The notes: generated by a model not told the origin, from the letters alone. Counted from the stretch's first letter, positions 43,747 through 53,151 are shown. The stretch is DNA of 64,000 nucleotides from Qipengyuania aestuarii (GCF_019711535.1 NZ_JAIGNP010000002.1:620001-684000); one strand, 5' to 3'. Program-made: numbers and translations.

Positions 43747-45264
43747 TCAACGGGCGCGGATGAAGGCGCGCAAATCGGCAGAGAGTTTTGCCCGGTCCTC
43801 GTCGCGAATATACATCATGTGGCCGGCATCGTAATAATGGAACTCCACCCGGTCCTGCGGAATGCCGGTCCGGTTGAGCGAATATTCAGCGCCGAAGAAA
43901 GGCGTGGCGAAATCGTACCAGCCCTGGCCCACGAAGGTGCGCAATCCGCTGTTTTTGCGCATCGCCTCGCCCACGAAGGGCGCAACGTTGAGATAGGCCC
44001 CGCGCTGGCGGCCCGATAGCGACCAGTTCCAGTTCATGCCCGGCTCGGACCCGATCGACTGGTATTCGCGGTCGGTCCGGTAACCCAGCCCATCGCGCAG
44101 CCAACTGTTGATCGCGGCGGTGTAGCCTGCATCGATGCCGTAGAAACTGGGATCGTCATCGGGATATTCCCCGGCGCTGTCGAAATCCGTGCCGGTATAG
44201 CGCGCATCGAGCCTGCCGATGGTCAGCCCCTGATCGCGCAGCAATTCCTTGTAGAACCGCGGGGCGGTCACGCGCAGATCCGCATTGTCGAGATAGCTCT
44301 CCGAAAGGCCGGTCAGCCGCGCCATCTCGGCGCGGACCGAGGCGCGTTCCGCTGCGGGCAGATCCTGCCCCTTCAGCAGGGCGGTGGCGAACGGCCCGAT
44401 GGCGAAGCGGCGCGCGTCTTCCACGATCGCCTCGACCGAGGGGGCCTGCGCCTTGCCGTGATACCATGCCGCCGCCGCCATGTTGGGCAGCGTCATGACA
44501 TAGGCCATTTCATTGCCCGGCGTGGGCTCGCGCGCCGCGAAATCGAGAATGGTCGAAACGAGGATCAGGCCATTGAGGCCGACATCGTTATAGGTCCGCC
44601 CTTCCAGCTCGCGCGCGACCATGGCGGTGCGGGTGGTGCCATAGCTTTCGCCGCCCAGATATTTGGGGCTGTTCCAGCGCCCGTTCTCGTTCAGCCACAG
44701 GCGGATGACCTTGGCCACGGCCTGCGCATCTTCTTCCAGCCCGTAATATTTCTTCGGGTCGGTGCCTTCGGTAAGATGGCTGAAACCGGTGCCCGGCGGA
44801 TCGATGAAGACGAGGTCCGCGACATCCAGCAGGCTGTCGGGATTGTCGACGATGGGATAGGGCGGCGCGCCGTCGTCCTTCGCATCGGAGGGAATGGCCA
44901 CGCGCTTGGGACCCCAAGCCCCCATCTGCAGCCAGACCGATCCCGATCCCGGCCCGCCGTTGTAGATGAAGAACACCGGGCGCGAAGCATCGCGCGGGCT
45001 CTTCACATAGCTGGTGGTTACGATCACCGCTTCGGGCGTGCCGTCATCCGCTTTCAGCACGGTATCGGATACCGTTGCGCGGTAGGATATGCGCTGGCCG
45101 CCGAATGTGCCGGTCAGGTCCTGCGTGCGGACCTGCGGCTCCACCGCTGCGGCTGCCGCGCTGGCAGCGGGCTTGGCATCGTCCTGCGCCATGGCGGCGG
45201 CGGGCAGCAGCGCAAAGGCGCTGGCGGCAAGGGCCCGGAAAATCGGGCGGCGGCTGGTCATCAT
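43747..45264 (-). CDS. S10-family serine carboxypeptidase, exported
   Basis: This 505-residue secreted peptidase removes C-terminal residues from peptides. A GAGGGGA site precedes the ATG at 45264 (a second ATG follows immediately), and a signal peptide ends near AAAMAQ. FFIYNGGPGSGSVWLQMGAWGP gives the oxyanion region and YLGGESYGTTR the catalytic Ser. The C-terminal HYYDAGHMMYIRDEDRAKLS carries the catalytic His. Such S10 peptidases are common in peptide-scavenging sphingomonads. uvrB ends 67 bases upstream in the same direction. Confidence 0.92.
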   Translation of the reverse strand: MMTSRRPIFRALAASAFALLPAAAMAQDDAKPAASAAAAAVEPQVRTQDLTGTFGGQRISYRATVSDTVLKADDGTPEAVIVTTSYVKSPRDASRPVFFIYNGGPGSGSVWLQMGAWGPKRVAIPSDAKDDGAPPYPIVDNPDSLLDVADLVFIDPPGTGFSHLTEGTDPKKYYGLEEDAQAVAKVIRLWLNENGRWNSPKYLGGESYGTTRTAMVARELEGRTYNDVGLNGLILVSTILDFAAREPTPGNEMAYVMTLPNMAAAAWYHGKAQAPSVEAIVEDARRFAIGPFATALLKGQDLPAAERASVRAEMARLTGLSESYLDNADLRVTAPRFYKELLRDQGLTIGRLDARYTGTDFDSAGEYPDDDPSFYGIDAGYTAAINSWLRDGLGYRTDREYQSIGSEPGMNWNWSLSGRQRGAYLNVAPFVGEAMRKNSGLRTFVGQGWYDFATPFFGAEYSLNRTGIPQDRVEFHYYDAGHMMYIRDEDRAKLSADLRAFIRAR

Positions 45265-45331
45265 GGCAAATCCCCTCAATCGGGATAACCTATGCCTGCC
45301 GCCGCGAAGCAGCGTCAAATACGCTCGTCGA

Positions 45332-47539
45332 TCAGGGTTTGCCGCCCATCCTTTTATAGCGCGTTTTGCCGTAACGATCCTTGCGCGTGCCCGGGCGGCC
45401 TGCATCGCTGCGGCCGACGCGGGGGGCCTTCTTCTCTGCGTCGCCCAAGCCAAGCTCGTCGTTTTCCAGCTTGCGGATCTCGTCGCGCAAGCGTCCGGCT
45501 TCCTCGAATTCCAGATCGGCGGCGGCCTTGCGCATCCGCTTTTCCAGATCCTCGATATAGGCGCGCAGATTGTGGCCGACCAGATTGTTGCGCTCGGCAT
45601 CGCCCGTGTCCACGGTCACGCCGTCCTGCGCGGCGCTATGCGCCACGATATCGGCGATATCGCGCTTGATGGTCTGCGGCGTGATGCCGTGTTCCTCGTT
45701 ATAGGCTTTCTGCTTTTCGCGGCGGCGGTCGGTTTCCGCCATCGCGCGTTCCATGCTGCCGGTTATGCGGTCGGCATAAAGGATCACGCGGCCTTCTACG
45801 TTACGCGCGGCGCGGCCGATGGTCTGCACCAGGCTGGTTTCGGATCGCAGGAAGCCTTCCTTGTCGGCATCGAGAATGCAGACCAGTCCGCATTCGGGAA
45901 TGTCGAGTCCTTCGCGCAGCAGGTTGATGCCCACCAGCACATCATAGACGCCCAGGCGCAGATCGCGGATCAGTTCGATACGCTCCAGCGTCTCCACGTC
46001 ACTGTGCATATAGCGAACCTTCACGCCCGCTTCGTGCATGAATTCGGTCAGATCTTCGGCCATGCGCTTGGTCAGCGTGGTGACCAGCGTCCGGTAGCCC
46101 ATCTTGGCGGTCTTCTTGCATTCCTCGATGCAATCCTGGACCTGGTCTTCGACCGGCTTGATCTCCACCGGCGGATCGATGAGGCCGGTTGGGCGGATCA
46201 CCTGTTCGGCGAACACGCCGCCGGTCTGTTCCATTTCCCATGTGCCCGGCGTCGCCGAAACGCAGAAGGTCTGCGGGCGCATCGCGTCCCATTCGTTGAA
46301 GCGCAGCGGGCGGTTGTCGATACAGCTGGGCAGACGGAAGCCGTGTTCGGCCAGCGTGATCTTGCGCCGGTGGTCGCCTTTAGACATCGCGCCGATCTGC
46401 GGCACGGTCTGGTGGCTTTCATCGACGAATAGCAGGGCGTTTTCGGGCAGATATTCGAACAGTGTCGGCGGCGGTTCGCCCGGCAGGCGGCCGGTCAGGA
46501 AGCGGCTGTAATTCTCGATCCCCGCACAGCTCCCTGTGGCGGCGATCATTTCCAGATCGAAATTGGTGCGCTGTTCCAGCCGCTGGGCCTCCAGCAGCTG
46601 GCCTTCGGCATGCAGTTCCTTCAGCCGCTCGGTCAGCTCGAACTTGATCGCCTCGCTGGCCTGCTTCATCGTCGGCCCGGGCGTGACATAGTGCGAATTG
46701 GCATAGACGCGGACCTTTTCCAGGCTCGCGCCCTTCTTGCCGGTCAGCGGGTCGAATTCGCTGATTTCTTCGATCTCGTCGCCGAAGAAGCTGACGCGCC
46801 ATGCCACGTCTTCATAGTGGCTCGGGAAGATTTCGAGATTGTCGCCGCGCACGCGGAAATTGCCGCGGGCAAAGGCGGCATCGTTGCGCTTGTATTGCAG
46901 CGCCACCAGCTTGCGGATCAGTTCGCGCTGGTCGACCGTGTCGCCCGTCTTGATGTCGAAGATCATCGCCGAATAGGTTTCGACCGATCCGATACCGTAG
47001 AGGCACGATACCGAGGCCACGATGATCACATCGTCGCGTTCCAAGAGGGCACGGGTGGCCGAATGGCGCATCCGGTCGATCGCCTCGTTTACGCTGGATT
47101 CCTTCTCGATATAGGTGTCGCTGCGCGGGACATAGGCTTCGGGCTGGTAGTAATCGTAATAGCTGACGAAATATTCGACCGCGTTTTCGGGAAAGAAGCT
47201 TTTGAATTCGCCATAGAGCTGCGCGGCCAGGATCTTGTTAGGCGCCAGGATCAGCGCGGGGCGCTGCAATTCCTCGATCACCTTGGCCATGGTGAAGGTC
47301 TTGCCCGACCCGGTGACGCCCAGCAGCACCTGCGTCTGTTCGTCATCGCGCGCCGATCCCACCAGTTCGGCAATCGCGGTGGGCTGGTCCCCGCTTGGGG
47401 TATATTCGCTGACTAGCTTGAACGCCTTGCCCGGCATCGACTTTTCCGGCCGCGCGGGCTTGTGAGGGACGAAATCGCCGGTGGTATCCGGTTCTTCCAG
47501 TCCCCTGCGAATTACGAGGCCAGTGGTGGGTTCTGTCAT
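45332..47539 (-). CDS. uvrB: UvrABC excision repair helicase subunit UvrB
   Basis: This 735-residue protein is the damage-verifying subunit of nucleotide excision repair. I chose the ATG at 47539 ([17 protein letters not shown]); the family core starts near residue 36 ([21 protein letters not shown]). Walker [14 protein letters not shown] is near residue 74, and the beta-hairpin region [20 protein letters not shown] follows. [13 protein letters not shown] and [19 protein letters not shown] are helicase motifs. The C-terminal UVR motif ([31 protein letters not shown]) binds UvrC. An unusual N-terminal extension of about 35 residues precedes the core. Confidence 0.97.
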   Translation of the reverse strand: MTEPTTGLVIRRGLEEPDTTGDFVPHKPARPEKSMPGKAFKLVSEYTPSGDQPTAIAELVGSARDDEQTQVLLGVTGSGKTFTMAKVIEELQRPALILAPNKILAAQLYGEFKSFFPENAVEYFVSYYDYYQPEAYVPRSDTYIEKESSVNEAIDRMRHSATRALLERDDVIIVASVSCLYGIGSVETYSAMIFDIKTGDTVDQRELIRKLVALQYKRNDAAFARGNFRVRGDNLEIFPSHYEDVAWRVSFFGDEIEEISEFDPLTGKKGASLEKVRVYANSHYVTPGPTMKQASEAIKFELTERLKELHAEGQLLEAQRLEQRTNFDLEMIAATGSCAGIENYSRFLTGRLPGEPPPTLFEYLPENALLFVDESHQTVPQIGAMSKGDHRRKITLAEHGFRLPSCIDNRPLRFNEWDAMRPQTFCVSATPGTWEMEQTGGVFAEQVIRPTGLIDPPVEIKPVEDQVQDCIEECKKTAKMGYRTLVTTLTKRMAEDLTEFMHEAGVKVRYMHSDVETLERIELIRDLRLGVYDVLVGINLLREGLDIPECGLVCILDADKEGFLRSETSLVQTIGRAARNVEGRVILYADRITGSMERAMAETDRRREKQKAYNEEHGITPQTIKRDIADIVAHSAAQDGVTVDTGDAERNNLVGHNLRAYIEDLEKRMRKAAADLEFEEAGRLRDEIRKLENDELGLGDAEKKAPRVGRSDAGRPGTRKDRYGKTRYKRMGGKP

Positions 47540-47633
47540 AGGCGCACATATGGGGAACGCGGGGCAGGGCTGCAACGCCTGTTACGCGCCGGCCGGATAT
47601 GCTAGCGCCGCAGCCGAATTATTCAGAGGATCA

Positions 47634-48191
47634 ATGCCCATGCTTCGTTTCGTGACCACCGCCTGTGCCGCTCTTGCGCTGGCCGCCTGTTCTTCCGGCA
47701 GCGACGAGGTGGACGCCGATGGTGACGGCACGGTTTCCACCGAAGAAGCGAAGCAGGCCGCCGAAAAGGTCCGCCCGCTGCAGCCCGGCGAATACAAGAT
47801 GAACATGGAACTGGTCGATCTGACCGACCCGACCATGAGCGCGGACGAAATCGCGCAGGCCAAGCAGTTCTTCTCCTCGATGAGCGGGATGGCCCCGGCT
47901 CGCTGCCTGACCGAGGAAGAAGCCAATGAAGGCATGGCCGGCATCGCGCAGGGTCTGCAGGACGGCAATTGCACGGTCCAGAACATGACCGCCGATGAAG
48001 GCGGCATGCGCGGCGACATGACCTGCAAGGGGCAGAACGGCGATGCCAAGGTCAATATCGACACCACCTCGACCGGCACATCGTCGCAGATGACCATGCG
48101 CGTGGCGGAGCCGACTGCGGACGGCCAGGAAAAGACCACCACGATGAAGATCGGCATGACACGCGTCGGTGACTGCGCGAAGGAAGGCTGA
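47634..48191 (+). CDS. DUF3617-domain lipoprotein with an EF-hand-like loop
   Basis: This 185-residue protein has a signal peptide ending in LAAC (lipobox). Immediately after it comes DADGDGTVSTEE, which fits all ligand positions of a 12-residue EF-hand Ca2+ loop. The rest (RPLQPGEYKMNMELVDL, RCLTEEEANEGMAGIAQGLQDGNCTVQNM, MTCKGQNGDAKV) matches the DUF3617 family of periplasmic proteins common in sphingomonads, function unknown. I chose ATG 47634 with AGAGGA nearby; ATG 47640 is an alternative two codons later. Confidence 0.82.
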   Translation: MPMLRFVTTACAALALAACSSGSDEVDADGDGTVSTEEAKQAAEKVRPLQPGEYKMNMELVDLTDPTMSADEIAQAKQFFSSMSGMAPARCLTEEEANEGMAGIAQGLQDGNCTVQNMTADEGGMRGDMTCKGQNGDAKVNIDTTSTGTSSQMTMRVAEPTADGQEKTTTMKIGMTRVGDCAKEG

Positions 48192-48199
48192 TCCGTTCA

Positions 48200-48225
48200 G
48201 GAACCCGCCATCGTGAGAGCGCATT
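48200..48225 (+). promoter_or_regulatory. GGAAC-N17-CATT, possible EcfG-type promoter
   Basis: GGAAC at 48200-48204 is followed after 17 bases by CATT at 48222-48225, one base from the EcfG consensus. Transcription from it would start only a few bases before the hydrolase ATG at 48237. It overlaps the hairpin 48206-48242. Confidence 0.3.
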
Positions 48226-48242
48226 ATAGCTCCACGATGGCG
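48206..48242. promoter_or_regulatory. Hairpin enclosing the hydrolase start codon
   Basis: A perfect 10-base stem (CGCCATCGTG at 48206-48215 with CACGATGGCG at 48233-48242) is extended by four more pairs (GAGC/GCTC) past a single bulged A, with an 8-base loop. The distal arm contains the ATG of the alpha/beta hydrolase. It may end the DUF3617 transcript (no poly-U tract) or hide the hydrolase start. Confidence 0.55.
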
Positions 48243-48992
48243 ACCTTACCTTTTTACGAACAACGCGCGGAATGGGGCCGCCGGCTGGCGCTGGCGGCGG
48301 AACCGTGCGCGGACGATGCGCGTCCGCCCAGTCTCCGGCTGTTTTTCCGGGAGTGGTTGTATCCATTCCTGCCGATCAAGAGGGTGTTCGGGCCCAAAAT
48401 CGGAATAAAACCGGCGGCAAAACCGCAGACTGTGATGCTCCTGCCGGGCTTCGGCGCGCACCCCATCCGCATGCGCTGGATGGCCAGGCAGCTGGAAAAA
48501 GCGGGCCATGAAGCCAAGCGCTGGGGGCTGGGATACAATCTCGGCGCGACCGAATGGCGCTTCAAACGTGTCGAGAAGCGCTTGAAAAAGCTGTATAAAA
48601 GACGCCGCGAACCGATCACGCTGGTGGGCTGGAGCCTGGGCGGGGTGATGGCGCGCGAACTGGCGAAGCTGCATCCCGAAAAGGTCGCGAAGGTCGTCAC
48701 CATGGGCTCCCCCTTCTCCGGCAGCCCCCGCGCCAACAACGGCTGGCGCGCCTACCAGGCCATCGCCGGCCACCGCGTCGACGAGCCCGAGATCGACACT
48801 GTCGTTTCCGAAAAACCTCCTGTAGAAACAGTGGCTTTCTGGAGTCCTTGCGACGGAATAGTTGCGCCGAAATGCGCCTGCGGCAAACCGAATGAGCGCG
48901 ACCGCGCCGTCGCGCTGCGCTGTAGCCACATGGGTTTCGTCATGACGAATGAAGCCATGACAGCGCTTCTTTCGGAACTGGACCGCCACTGA
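48237..48992 (+). CDS. Alpha/beta hydrolase
   Basis: ATG 48237 gives 251 residues (MATLPFYEQRAEWGRR); a GTG at 48213 is an alternative that adds eight residues. The core reads TVMLLPGFGAHPIRMRWMARQLE, then the nucleophile elbow LVGWSLGGVMAREL. The likely Asp lies in WSPCDGIVAP and the His in CSHMGFVMTNEAM, so the triad looks complete. It resembles lipase/esterase-like hydrolases with a lid-poor fold. Substrate is unknown. It precedes the Anbu operon by 64 bases in the same direction, but there is no evidence that it belongs to it. Confidence 0.82.
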   Translation: MATLPFYEQRAEWGRRLALAAEPCADDARPPSLRLFFREWLYPFLPIKRVFGPKIGIKPAAKPQTVMLLPGFGAHPIRMRWMARQLEKAGHEAKRWGLGYNLGATEWRFKRVEKRLKKLYKRRREPITLVGWSLGGVMARELAKLHPEKVAKVVTMGSPFSGSPRANNGWRAYQAIAGHRVDEPEIDTVVSEKPPVETVAFWSPCDGIVAPKCACGKPNERDRAVALRCSHMGFVMTNEAMTALLSELDRH

Positions 48993-49056
48993 ACCCTTTA
49001 TTCGGATAGGGCCGCAGACATTTCGTCATGTGGGTCAGCTTGCATCCAGGGGGCAC

Positions 49057-50484
49057 ATGAGCGGCGGAGCCGAATTCTTCAACGAAATGCGCGAGCCAGA
49101 TGGGTCGGTAAGGTCCGCCTATTCAAACTATTGCCAGTGGTATGACGGGCAGGATCCCAAGCTTCTGCGGCGCAAGCACTCGGAAGCGGAAACGAATTTC
49201 CGCAAGACCGGGATCACTTTCAACGTTTACGGCGAAGACGAGGCGGAAGAGCGCCTGATCCCGTTCGACATGGTCCCCCGCATCATCGACGCCGCTGAAT
49301 GGCGCCGACTATCGCGCGGGATCGAGCAGCGAGTCTCGGCCCTCAACGCTTTCATGCACGATCTCTACCACCGGCAGGAAATCGTGCGCGCCGGGCGTCT
49401 GCCGCAGCGCTTGCTCCGCAACAACGAGGCATGGCTGTCCAACATGGTCGGCTTCACTCCGCCCGGCGGCGTATACACGCACATCACCGGGATCGACCTG
49501 GTGCGTACCGGGCCGGATGAATTCTATGTTCTAGAAGACAACGCTCGGACCCCTTCTGGGGTCAGCTACATGCTCGAAAACCGCGAAACCATGATGGCGA
49601 TGTTTCCCGAGCTTTTCTTGCGCTGCCAAGTGGAAAGCGTGTCGGATTATCCGCGTCGTCTGGCTAAAAGCCTTGCCGCTTGCGCGCCGAGTTGTGCAGG
49701 CGACAAGCCGGTCGTGGCGGTCCTCACTCCGGGCATCTACAACTCGGCCTATTTCGAACATGCGTTTCTGGCCGACCAGATGGGTGCCGAACTGGTGGAA
49801 GGCAGCGATCTGCGGGTCATCGACGGCCGGGTCGCGATGCGCACAACCAGCGGATACAAGGCAGTCGATGTCATCTATCGCCGGGTCGACGATGAATTCC
49901 TCGACCCTCTCACGTTCAATCCGGACAGCGTGTTGGGCGTACCCGGCATCATGGACGTCTATCGTGCTGGCGGCATTACCATCGCCAACGCGCCGGGAAC
50001 GGGTGTTTGCGACGACAAGGCGATTTATTCCTTCATGCCGGAGATCGTCGAATTCTATACTGGCGAGAAGCCGTTGCTGCCGAATGTCCAGACTTGGCGC
50101 TGTGCCGATGAAGACAGCCTCAAATATGTGCTCGACAATCTGGCCGAACTCGTCGTCAAGGAAGTGCACGGTTCAGGCGGCTACGGCATGCTGGTAGGGC
50201 CCGCTGCGACGAAGAAGGAAGTCGAGGAATTCCGCGCCAAAATCGTGGCCAACCCATCTAACTACATCGCCCAGCCAACGCTTTCCCTTTCGACCTGTCC
50301 GATCTTCACCAAGAAGGGACTTGCCCCGCGACATGTCGATTTGCGGCCCTTTGTCCTCATGTCCCCCGACAAGATCGACATCACGCCGGGGGGACTGACG
50401 CGTGTCGCGCTGAAGGAGGGGTCACTGGTCGTGAACTCCAGCCAGGGGGGCGGCACCAAAGACACCTGGGTGCTGAAAGACTGA
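49057..50484 (+). CDS. Circularly permuted ATP-grasp enzyme of the Anbu gene cluster
   Basis: ATG 49057 with AGGGGG just upstream gives 475 residues; a GTG at 49030 is possible. The family (CP_ATPgrasp, DUF404/407) is predicted to form amide or peptide bonds using ATP. LEDNARTPSGVSYMLENRETM carries the acidic and Asn metal-binding positions near residue 165. VVKEVHGSGGYGML near residue 365 is the lysine/glycine-rich ATP loop, with TLSLSTCPIF and HVDLRPFVLM towards the end. The order of elements is permuted compared with classic ATP-grasp proteins. It heads a unit with an alpha-E protein, a transglutaminase and Anbu. Confidence 0.9.
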   Translation: MSGGAEFFNEMREPDGSVRSAYSNYCQWYDGQDPKLLRRKHSEAETNFRKTGITFNVYGEDEAEERLIPFDMVPRIIDAAEWRRLSRGIEQRVSALNAFMHDLYHRQEIVRAGRLPQRLLRNNEAWLSNMVGFTPPGGVYTHITGIDLVRTGPDEFYVLEDNARTPSGVSYMLENRETMMAMFPELFLRCQVESVSDYPRRLAKSLAACAPSCAGDKPVVAVLTPGIYNSAYFEHAFLADQMGAELVEGSDLRVIDGRVAMRTTSGYKAVDVIYRRVDDEFLDPLTFNPDSVLGVPGIMDVYRAGGITIANAPGTGVCDDKAIYSFMPEIVEFYTGEKPLLPNVQTWRCADEDSLKYVLDNLAELVVKEVHGSGGYGMLVGPAATKKEVEEFRAKIVANPSNYIAQPTLSLSTCPIFTKKGLAPRHVDLRPFVLMSPDKIDITPGGLTRVALKEGSLVVNSSQGGGTKDTWVLKD

Positions 50485-50502
50485 TATGGCGGGAGAAACG
50501 AC

Positions 50503-51447
50503 ATGTTAGGGCGCACAGCCAACGGCCTTTTCTGGATGTTCCGCTATCTGGAGCGCGCCGAAAACACCGCTCGCCTCTTGGATGCCGGGCTTCGGATGGC
50601 GCTTACACGCGATCTTGTGACCGCTGAGGAAGAATGGCGATCCGTAATCGCGACTTCAGGGCAGCGGCAGGCTTATGAAGCGAAGCACGCCAGCTATACC
50701 GGCATGCAGGCTTGGAACTTTCTCCTGCGTGAAACAGGAAATCCTGCAAGCATCCTGTCGATGTTCGGTCTCGTGCGCCAAAACGCGCGGCTATCGCGCA
50801 ATGCGATCAGCGGCGAATTGTGGGAAGCGATCAACGAAAACTGGCTCATGATCGACGAACAGCTCGCAAAACCAGTGGGCGAGAATCGTGTTCTCGAAAC
50901 CGTGGCTACCATCCGCAGGGCGGGCACGTTGGCCCGTGGCGCACTGCAAGGCTCGATGCTGCGCGAGGAAGGCTATCATTTCGCACTGACGGGCATGTTC
51001 GTGGAACGCGCCGATGCGATCGCCCGCATTCTCGACATCAAATACTATCTTTTGCTGCCATCGCTGTCCTACGTCGGCTCGAGCCTCGATACGGGTCAAT
51101 GGGATACGGTCCTGCGATCGGTTTCGGGTGACCGTGCCTATCGCTGGCTCAATGCAGCCCAGGTCGACGCGCGCAGTATCTGCGAATTCCTGATCCTGGA
51201 TGACCGTTTTCCGCGCAGTCTCGCCTTCTGCCATTCCGAACTGCGGGCCAATCTGGCGGCCCTCGCACGGATCCATGGCAGCGAGGGCCAAAGCAACGCG
51301 CTCATGCGCGATGCGGACATGCGCCTGACCAATCTGAGTATCGACGAGATTTTCGACCAGGGACTGCACGAATTTCTTCTGGATTTCACTTCCTCGAATG
51401 CAGCGATCGGCAATGCGATAGCTGCAGATTACAGGTTCCTTTCCTGA
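50503..51447 (+). CDS. Alpha-E domain protein (DUF403)
   Basis: This 314-residue, almost entirely helical protein is of the alpha-E family. It begins MLGRTANGLFWMFRYLERAENTARLLDAG, the hallmark N terminus. Further conserved stretches are MLREEGYHFALTGMFVERADAIARILDIKYYLL and RFPRSLAFCHSELRANLAAL. The family has no proven activity; comparative genomics links it almost always to this kind of ATP-grasp protein, suggesting a partner in making a peptide-like bond. A GGGAGAAACGAC site lies before the ATG, and the stop shares a base with the transglutaminase ATG. Confidence 0.92.
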   Translation: MLGRTANGLFWMFRYLERAENTARLLDAGLRMALTRDLVTAEEEWRSVIATSGQRQAYEAKHASYTGMQAWNFLLRETGNPASILSMFGLVRQNARLSRNAISGELWEAINENWLMIDEQLAKPVGENRVLETVATIRRAGTLARGALQGSMLREEGYHFALTGMFVERADAIARILDIKYYLLLPSLSYVGSSLDTGQWDTVLRSVSGDRAYRWLNAAQVDARSICEFLILDDRFPRSLAFCHSELRANLAALARIHGSEGQSNALMRDADMRLTNLSIDEIFDQGLHEFLLDFTSSNAAIGNAIAADYRFLS

Positions 51448-52262
51448 TGCGCCTCTCGATCAAGCACACCACTCGCTACCACTTCGACAATCCGGTGGTT
51501 CACGCCCTGCAGCGACTGCGCCTAACCCCGAAGGAAACGCAGGGTCAGGAAATTCTCGACTGGTCGATGGAGTATGAGAACGCGCGCGAAGAGATTACCT
51601 ATGAAGACCAGCACCATAACACGACTACGCTGGTCGGTGTGGAACCTGGGACGCGCGAGGTGACGATCACGTGCAGCGGCCGGGTGGACACGCATGATCA
51701 TGCAGGTGTAATCGGCCGGCATTCGGGACATCTGCCCCTGTGGAGCTTCCTTTCGCAAACCCGCCTCACGCGGCCAGGCCCGGGCATGAAGAAGCTGATC
51801 GATGACTTGCGTAAGTTCGAAGGAACGCCTCTGGACAGGCTCCATGCGCTTTCGCAGGCGACACTCGAAAGGGTCGAATACCGTATCGGTACAACCGATT
51901 GGAATACGACTGCGGAAGAAAGCTACGCGGCACGGACCGGCGTTTGTCAGGACCATGCCCACATCTTCATCGGGGCGGCGCGCGCATTGGATGTGCCGGC
52001 GCGTTACATCTCCGGCTATCTCATGATGAACGATCGCATCGATCAGGAAGCAACTCACGCATGGGCAGAAGCCTTTGTCGAAGGGCTTGGGTGGGTTGGA
52101 TTCGACATATCCAACGGGATAAGTCCCGATGAGCGGTATGTGCGGGTGGCAACCGGGCGCGACTACCGCGATGCCTCCCCGGTGACGGGCATAAGCTTCG
52201 GTAATACGACCCAAGTGCTCGAAGTGGATGTGCAGGTCGAGCAGCAACAAATTCAGCAGTAA
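51447..52262 (+). CDS. Transglutaminase-like cysteine protease of the Anbu cluster
   Basis: This 271-residue protein has an N-terminal bacterial transglutaminase-associated beta domain (MRLSIKHTTRYHFDNPVVHALQRLRLTPKE) and a papain-like core. The triad is visible: Cys in TGVCQDHAHIFIGAARAL near residue 168, His in ATHAWAEAFVEGLGWVGF and Asp in FDISNG. It could cleave or form isopeptide or amide bonds. It shares one base with the alpha-E stop, and the Anbu gene starts 12 bases after its own stop, so all four genes appear to be one transcript. Confidence 0.93.
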   Translation: MRLSIKHTTRYHFDNPVVHALQRLRLTPKETQGQEILDWSMEYENAREEITYEDQHHNTTTLVGVEPGTREVTITCSGRVDTHDHAGVIGRHSGHLPLWSFLSQTRLTRPGPGMKKLIDDLRKFEGTPLDRLHALSQATLERVEYRIGTTDWNTTAEESYAARTGVCQDHAHIFIGAARALDVPARYISGYLMMNDRIDQEATHAWAEAFVEGLGWVGFDISNGISPDERYVRVATGRDYRDASPVTGISFGNTTQVLEVDVQVEQQQIQQ

Positions 52263-52274
52263 CGGAAGTACCTA

Positions 52275-53024
52275 ATGACCTATTGTGTGGGAATGAAGCT
52301 CGACAAAGGGCTCGTCCTGATGAGCGACACGCGGACTAACTCAGGTGTCGATAACATCTCGGTCTTCCGTAAGATGTTTACCTGGCAGGTGCCTGGAGAC
52401 CGCATCATTACTTTGATGACCGCGGGCAATCTGGCGACGACGCAGGCTGTGATCAGCCAACTGGAAGAGCGGACCAAGGAGCCCGAGGAGCGCGATAATA
52501 TCCTGCTCAAATCGCCGACTATGTTTCAGGTCGTAACCGAAATCGGCAATCTGATGCGGGATATCATCGGGCAGCGTCAGGATGCGAACGGCTCTCGGGG
52601 AAGAGGCCGTTTCACTGCTTCCATTATCGTTGCAGGGCAGATCAAGGGAATGGAGCCGCGGCTCTTCATGGTTTATCCCGAAGGGAACTTCATTGAAGCC
52701 AGTTTGGATACGCCTTTCTTTCAGATCGGCGAAACCAAGTATGGACGGCCGATCATCATTCGCGGCTATGACCGCCAGATGAGCCTGGAAGACGGTGTGA
52801 AGTTACTTATGGTCAGCTTCGATTCAACGCTTAAGGCCAATCTTTCGGTTGGCCTGCCACTCGATCTGCAAGTCATAACGCGCGACAGTTATGAAGCGAT
52901 TCACGAACATCGCATCTCCCAAGACGACAGCTATTTCCAGGTAATCTCTGCAGGCTGGGGAGATGCCCTGAAGAGCGCGTTCCACTCGCTTCCCGATTAC
53001 AGTTTCTACCGCGGAGACGATTAG
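52275..53024 (+). CDS. Anbu, bacterial proteasome-homologue peptidase
   Basis: This 249-residue Ntn-hydrolase is of the Anbu (ancestral beta subunit / BPH) type. After removal of Met the N-terminal nucleophile would be Thr (MTYCVGMKLDKGLVLMSDTRTN). Asp17 and Lys32 of the mature chain occupy the proteasomal active-site positions. TWQVPGDRIITLMTAGNLATTQAV and the C-terminal DDSYFQVISAGWGDALKSAFHSLPDY are typical. Anbu assembles into open or helical rings without the ATPase partners of HslV or the 20S proteasome, and its substrates are unresolved. Linkage to ATP-grasp, alpha-E and transglutaminase genes fits the known island. Confidence 0.93.
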   Translation: MTYCVGMKLDKGLVLMSDTRTNSGVDNISVFRKMFTWQVPGDRIITLMTAGNLATTQAVISQLEERTKEPEERDNILLKSPTMFQVVTEIGNLMRDIIGQRQDANGSRGRGRFTASIIVAGQIKGMEPRLFMVYPEGNFIEASLDTPFFQIGETKYGRPIIIRGYDRQMSLEDGVKLLMVSFDSTLKANLSVGLPLDLQVITRDSYEAIHEHRISQDDSYFQVISAGWGDALKSAFHSLPDYSFYRGDD

Positions 53025-53135
53025 CATTGCTTCTAGCCTAATTGATCAATGCCACGTTCTTTTTCTTGTCGGGCGGGGATATCGACTAGTTTCTACCTGA
53101 TAAAGGCCTTTTAATTCAGCATGTTTTAGGCTCTA

Positions 53136-53151
53136 TCCGTAAAATTACGGA
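53136..53151. promoter_or_regulatory. Perfect 7-2-7 palindrome before the FixJ-like regulator
   Basis: TCCGTAA-AA-TTACGGA is exactly palindromic. The 7-2-7 spacing is that used by NarL/FixJ-family DNA-binding domains, and the site lies 37 bases before the chosen ATG of such a regulator. An autoregulatory operator is a reasonable inference. Smaller palindromes (ATTGATCAAT at 53041-53050, AAAGGCCTTT at 53103-53112) lie in the same 164-base gap. Confidence 0.5.

Noticed and set aside
53041-53050. ATTGATCAAT as a possible FNR/CRP-type site
   Set aside because: FNR sites need a four-base spacer between TTGAT and ATCAA; here the half-sites are merged.
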